Below the pieces are notes generated by a model. It did not search any database. It worked only from the letters and a program-made list of their open reading frames with translations, and was not told where the DNA came from. A stretch of 64,000 nucleotides of DNA. Origin: Cognatishimia sp. MH4019. GTDB taxonomy: Bacteria > Pseudomonadota > Alphaproteobacteria > Rhodobacterales > Rhodobacteraceae. Position 1 is the stretch's first letter, and every line of letters begins with the position of its first letter. The stretch covers positions 62,001 to 126,000 of the forward strand of contig NZ_JAHTBL010000010.1 of the NCBI RefSeq assembly GCF_020177595.1. The letters run 5' to 3'. Of the stretch, positions 61,997-64,000 are shown in pieces. A program made the position numbers and the translations under genes.

Positions 61997-63655
61997 ATGA
62001 GCGCGAAATTCCGCATGACGCTGGCCCAGTTGAACCCCACGGTCGGGGATCTGGCAGGCAATGCCGCGAAAGCCAAGGCTGCGTGGGAGGCTGGCAAGGC
62101 CGCAGGGGCCGACATGGTCATGCTGCCTGAGATGTTCATCACCGGGTATCAGGTGCAGGATCTGGTTATGAAACCTGCCTTCACGCTGGACGCGATGGCG
62201 CATCTGGATGCTTTAGGGGCCGAGTGTGTGGACGGCCCTGTGCTGACGATTGGTGGGCCCTTCATCGAAGGGGTGGCGCTGCACAACGCGTACTACGTTT
62301 ACGAAAGCGGTGCGCGTAAAGCGGTTGTCTGCAAGCACGAGCTGCCGAACGAGACCGTCTTTGACGAGGTGCGCCTTTATGAGCCCGGCGACATCTCGGG
62401 ACCGTATGTCGTTGGCCCGATGCGCATCGGATCACCCATTTGCGAGGATGCCTGGCACGAGGATGTCAGCGAGGCGATGGCAGAAAGCGGGGCGCAATTG
62501 CTCGCTGTGCCAAACGGATCGCCTTACTACCGCAACAAGTATGAGACCCGGTTGAACATGATGATCGCGCGGGTTGTCGAGACTGGCCTACCGCTGGTCT
62601 ACCTGAATATGGTGGGCGGTCAGGATGATCAGATGTTTGATGGCGGCTCTTTCGTGCTGAACCCCGGTGGGGAAATGGCTGTGCAGTTGCCCGTCTTTGA
62701 CGAGGCCATCGTGCAGGTCGATTTTGAGGAAACGGAGGCTGGCTGGCGCGCGGTGCCACAAGAGTTTGCGCCACATCCTGATTTCTACGAGCAGGATTAC
62801 CGCGTCATGGTCGAGACCTTGCGCGACTACATGCGCAAAACCGGGTTCAGGAAGGTCCTGCTGGGGCTGTCCGGCGGGATCGACAGCGCCATTGTCGCGA
62901 CGATTGCCGCTGATGCGCTGGGCCCGGAGAATGTGCGCTGCGTGATGCTGCCGTCGGAGTATACGTCCAAGGGCTCCCTTGACGATGCGGAGGCGGTTGC
63001 GACTGCACTGGGCACGCAACTGGACACGCTGCCCATCTCCGGCCCGCGTGCGGCGGTGACGGAGGCTCTGGCACCGTTTTTTACCGGGACCGCGCCGGAT
63101 ATTGCGGAAGAAAACATTCAGTCGCGCCTGCGCGGGCTATTGCTGATGGCGCTGTCCAACAAGTTCGGTGAGATGCTTTTGACGACCGGTAACAAATCGG
63201 AAGTCGCCGTGGGCTACGCCACGATCTATGGCGATATGTCGGGCGGCTACAACCCGATCAAAGACCTCTACAAAACACGTGTGTTCGAGATTTGCCGCTG
63301 GCGCAATGCCAATCATCGTCCGTGGATGATGGCTCCCGCAGGCGAGGTCATCCCGCCGCGTGTCATCGACAAACCGCCCTCGGCAGAGCTGCGCCCGGAT
63401 CAAAAGGACGAAGACAGCCTGCCGCCCTATGACGTGCTCGACGGTATTCTAACGATGCTGGTGGATGAAGATCGGTCCGTCGCGGATTGTGTGGCGGCTG
63501 GCTATGATCGTGAGACGGTCAAGAAGATCGAGCATCTGATCTACATCTCGGAGTATAAGCGCTTTCAGTCAGCCCCTGGCGCGCGCCTGTCTCATCGCGC
63601 CTTCTGGCTGGACCGGCGCTATCCGATTGTGAACCGTTGGCGCGATCCGTCCTAA
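61997..63655 (+). CDS. nadE: Glutamine-dependent NAD+ synthetase
   Basis: A 552-residue last enzyme of NAD synthesis. N-terminal nitrilase-type glutaminase with triad Glu45 (MLPEMFITG), Lys113 (CKHELPN), Cys149 (GSPICEDAWH); C-terminal synthetase with ATP loop SGGIDS at 292 to 297 and the TGNKSEVAVGYATIYGDMSGG motif. It makes its own ammonia from glutamine and channels it. AAGGA precedes the ATG. Confidence 0.96.
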   Translation: MSAKFRMTLAQLNPTVGDLAGNAAKAKAAWEAGKAAGADMVMLPEMFITGYQVQDLVMKPAFTLDAMAHLDALGAECVDGPVLTIGGPFIEGVALHNAYYVYESGARKAVVCKHELPNETVFDEVRLYEPGDISGPYVVGPMRIGSPICEDAWHEDVSEAMAESGAQLLAVPNGSPYYRNKYETRLNMMIARVVETGLPLVYLNMVGGQDDQMFDGGSFVLNPGGEMAVQLPVFDEAIVQVDFEETEAGWRAVPQEFAPHPDFYEQDYRVMVETLRDYMRKTGFRKVLLGLSGGIDSAIVATIAADALGPENVRCVMLPSEYTSKGSLDDAEAVATALGTQLDTLPISGPRAAVTEALAPFFTGTAPDIAEENIQSRLRGLLLMALSNKFGEMLLTTGNKSEVAVGYATIYGDMSGGYNPIKDLYKTRVFEICRWRNANHRPWMMAPAGEVIPPRVIDKPPSAELRPDQKDEDSLPPYDVLDGILTMLVDEDRSVADCVAAGYDRETVKKIEHLIYISEYKRFQSAPGARLSHRAFWLDRRYPIVNRWRDPS

Positions 63656-63683
63656 CTTCGCTTTTGTGAAGTATCCCGGGGGT

Positions 63684-63702
63684 GCGGGGGCAGAGCCCCC
63701 GC
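63684..63702. repeat. GC-rich palindrome in intergenic region
   Basis: Perfect 8-bp stem GCGGGGGC/GCCCCCGC with AGA loop, 29 bases after the nadE stop and 27 before the stop of the converging gene. No T run follows on either strand. Similar GGGGCAGAGCCCC palindromes recur between genes in Rhodobacterales; a transcription barrier for both genes is possible. Confidence 0.6.
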
Positions 63703-63728
63703 GGAGCGACGCACGAAGTGCGGCGCAA

Positions 63729-64000
63729 TCAGCCCATGAACTGATAGCTCACCGGCACATAGCGGAACCCGTCCTCGCGCGTGTCCACGAAGCCTGCGGC
63801 AGGGAAAGGCATGTGATAGCCAATTGTCGCGATTTTGTCAGCGGCCAGCATTCCAAGCACGCGGCGACGCGTGGCGGCGGCAGCTTCCTTATCCATATCA
63901 AAACGCACTTCCCAATCTGGATAGGCGAGCGACCAGACGTAGTGGTTTGCCATGTCTGCCATCAGGAACAACTGACGTCCGCCGCTTTCCAGCATGTAGC
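63729..64000 (-). CDS. Metallo-beta-lactamase-fold hydrolase, C-terminal part
   Basis: Only the last 90 or so residues are in the window; the frame stays open past base 64,000. SGGRQLFLMADMANHYVWSL, YPDWEVRFDMDKEAAAATRRRVLGMLAADK, and IATIGYHMPFPAAGFV match the end of MBL-fold hydrolases, where the last His (GYHMPFP) binds metal. Substrate not decidable from this part. Converges on nadE. Confidence 0.8.
   Translation of the reverse strand, partial: YMLESGGRQLFLMADMANHYVWSLAYPDWEVRFDMDKEAAAATRRRVLGMLAADKIATIGYHMPFPAAGFVDTREDGFRYVPVSYQFMG

Overview
The window is a piece of an alphaproteobacterial chromosome, most likely from the Rhodobacterales (Roseobacter group). This rests on high GC, a nirB-nirD-nasA-glycosyltransferase-cysG nitrate assimilation operon, an mreBCD-mrdA-mrdB cluster, and the GTA-like features of the phage genes. 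No species can be named from the sequence alone.

Region 1 (1 to about 25,790) is the right-hand part of a lambda/HK97-type siphovirus prophage, all late genes on the + strand. The order is: partial P4-type primase/helicase, an unknown protein, a small protein, HNH endonuclease, terminase small and large subunits, portal, prohead protease, major capsid, head-tail connectors, tail tube, tail assembly chaperone with a predicted -1 frameshift, tape measure, lambda M-, L-, K-, I- and J-like tail tip proteins, tail fibre and its chaperone, then a crowded lysis module. Most neighbours overlap by 1 to 8 bases, so this is one long late operon. It is interrupted only by a hicAB toxin-antitoxin pair on the opposite strand between the K and I genes. 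Integrase, repressor and the left attachment site lie outside the window.

Region 2 (about 25,790 to 32,259) starts inside nirB: only the [2Fe-2S]/siroheme half is present, so the prophage appears to split this gene. nirD, nasA, a phosphoribosyltransferase-like gene and cysG follow with 4-base overlaps. Together they would reduce nitrate to ammonium and make the siroheme needed for it.

Region 3 (32,263 to 38,429) is a tripartite tricarboxylate transporter (tctA, tctB, tctC, minus strand) divergent from its likely regulator, a tctD/tctE two-component system, followed by an extra periplasmic binding protein. A tRNA-Gln(TTG) and an MscS channel gene come next.

Region 4 (39,971 to 44,619) is a surface-polysaccharide group: phosphomannomutase/phosphoglucomutase, kdsA, a KpsE-like chain-length/export protein and the KpsT ATPase. 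It is followed by nhaA, a uracil-DNA glycosylase family gene, an sseB-like gene and a hydroxyacid reductase.

Region 5 (48,457 to 54,046) is the cell-shape operon read as mreB-mreC-mreD-mrdA-mrdB on the minus strand. Region 6 holds leuA with a newly noticed leucine-rich leader peptide and attenuator-like pairings, an SDR gene coupled to an iron-sulfur (6-4) photolyase, a second SDR, an aldehyde dehydrogenase, a secreted protein made almost wholly of MORN repeats, glutamine-dependent nadE, and the 3' end of a probable metallo-beta-lactamase-fold gene.

The strongest observations beyond routine annotation are the nirB disruption, the A AAA AAG frameshift site in the tail chaperone gene, the hicAB insertion in the tail operon with a probable leaderless promoter, a candidate cos site between the HNH and terminase genes, and the leuL attenuator.
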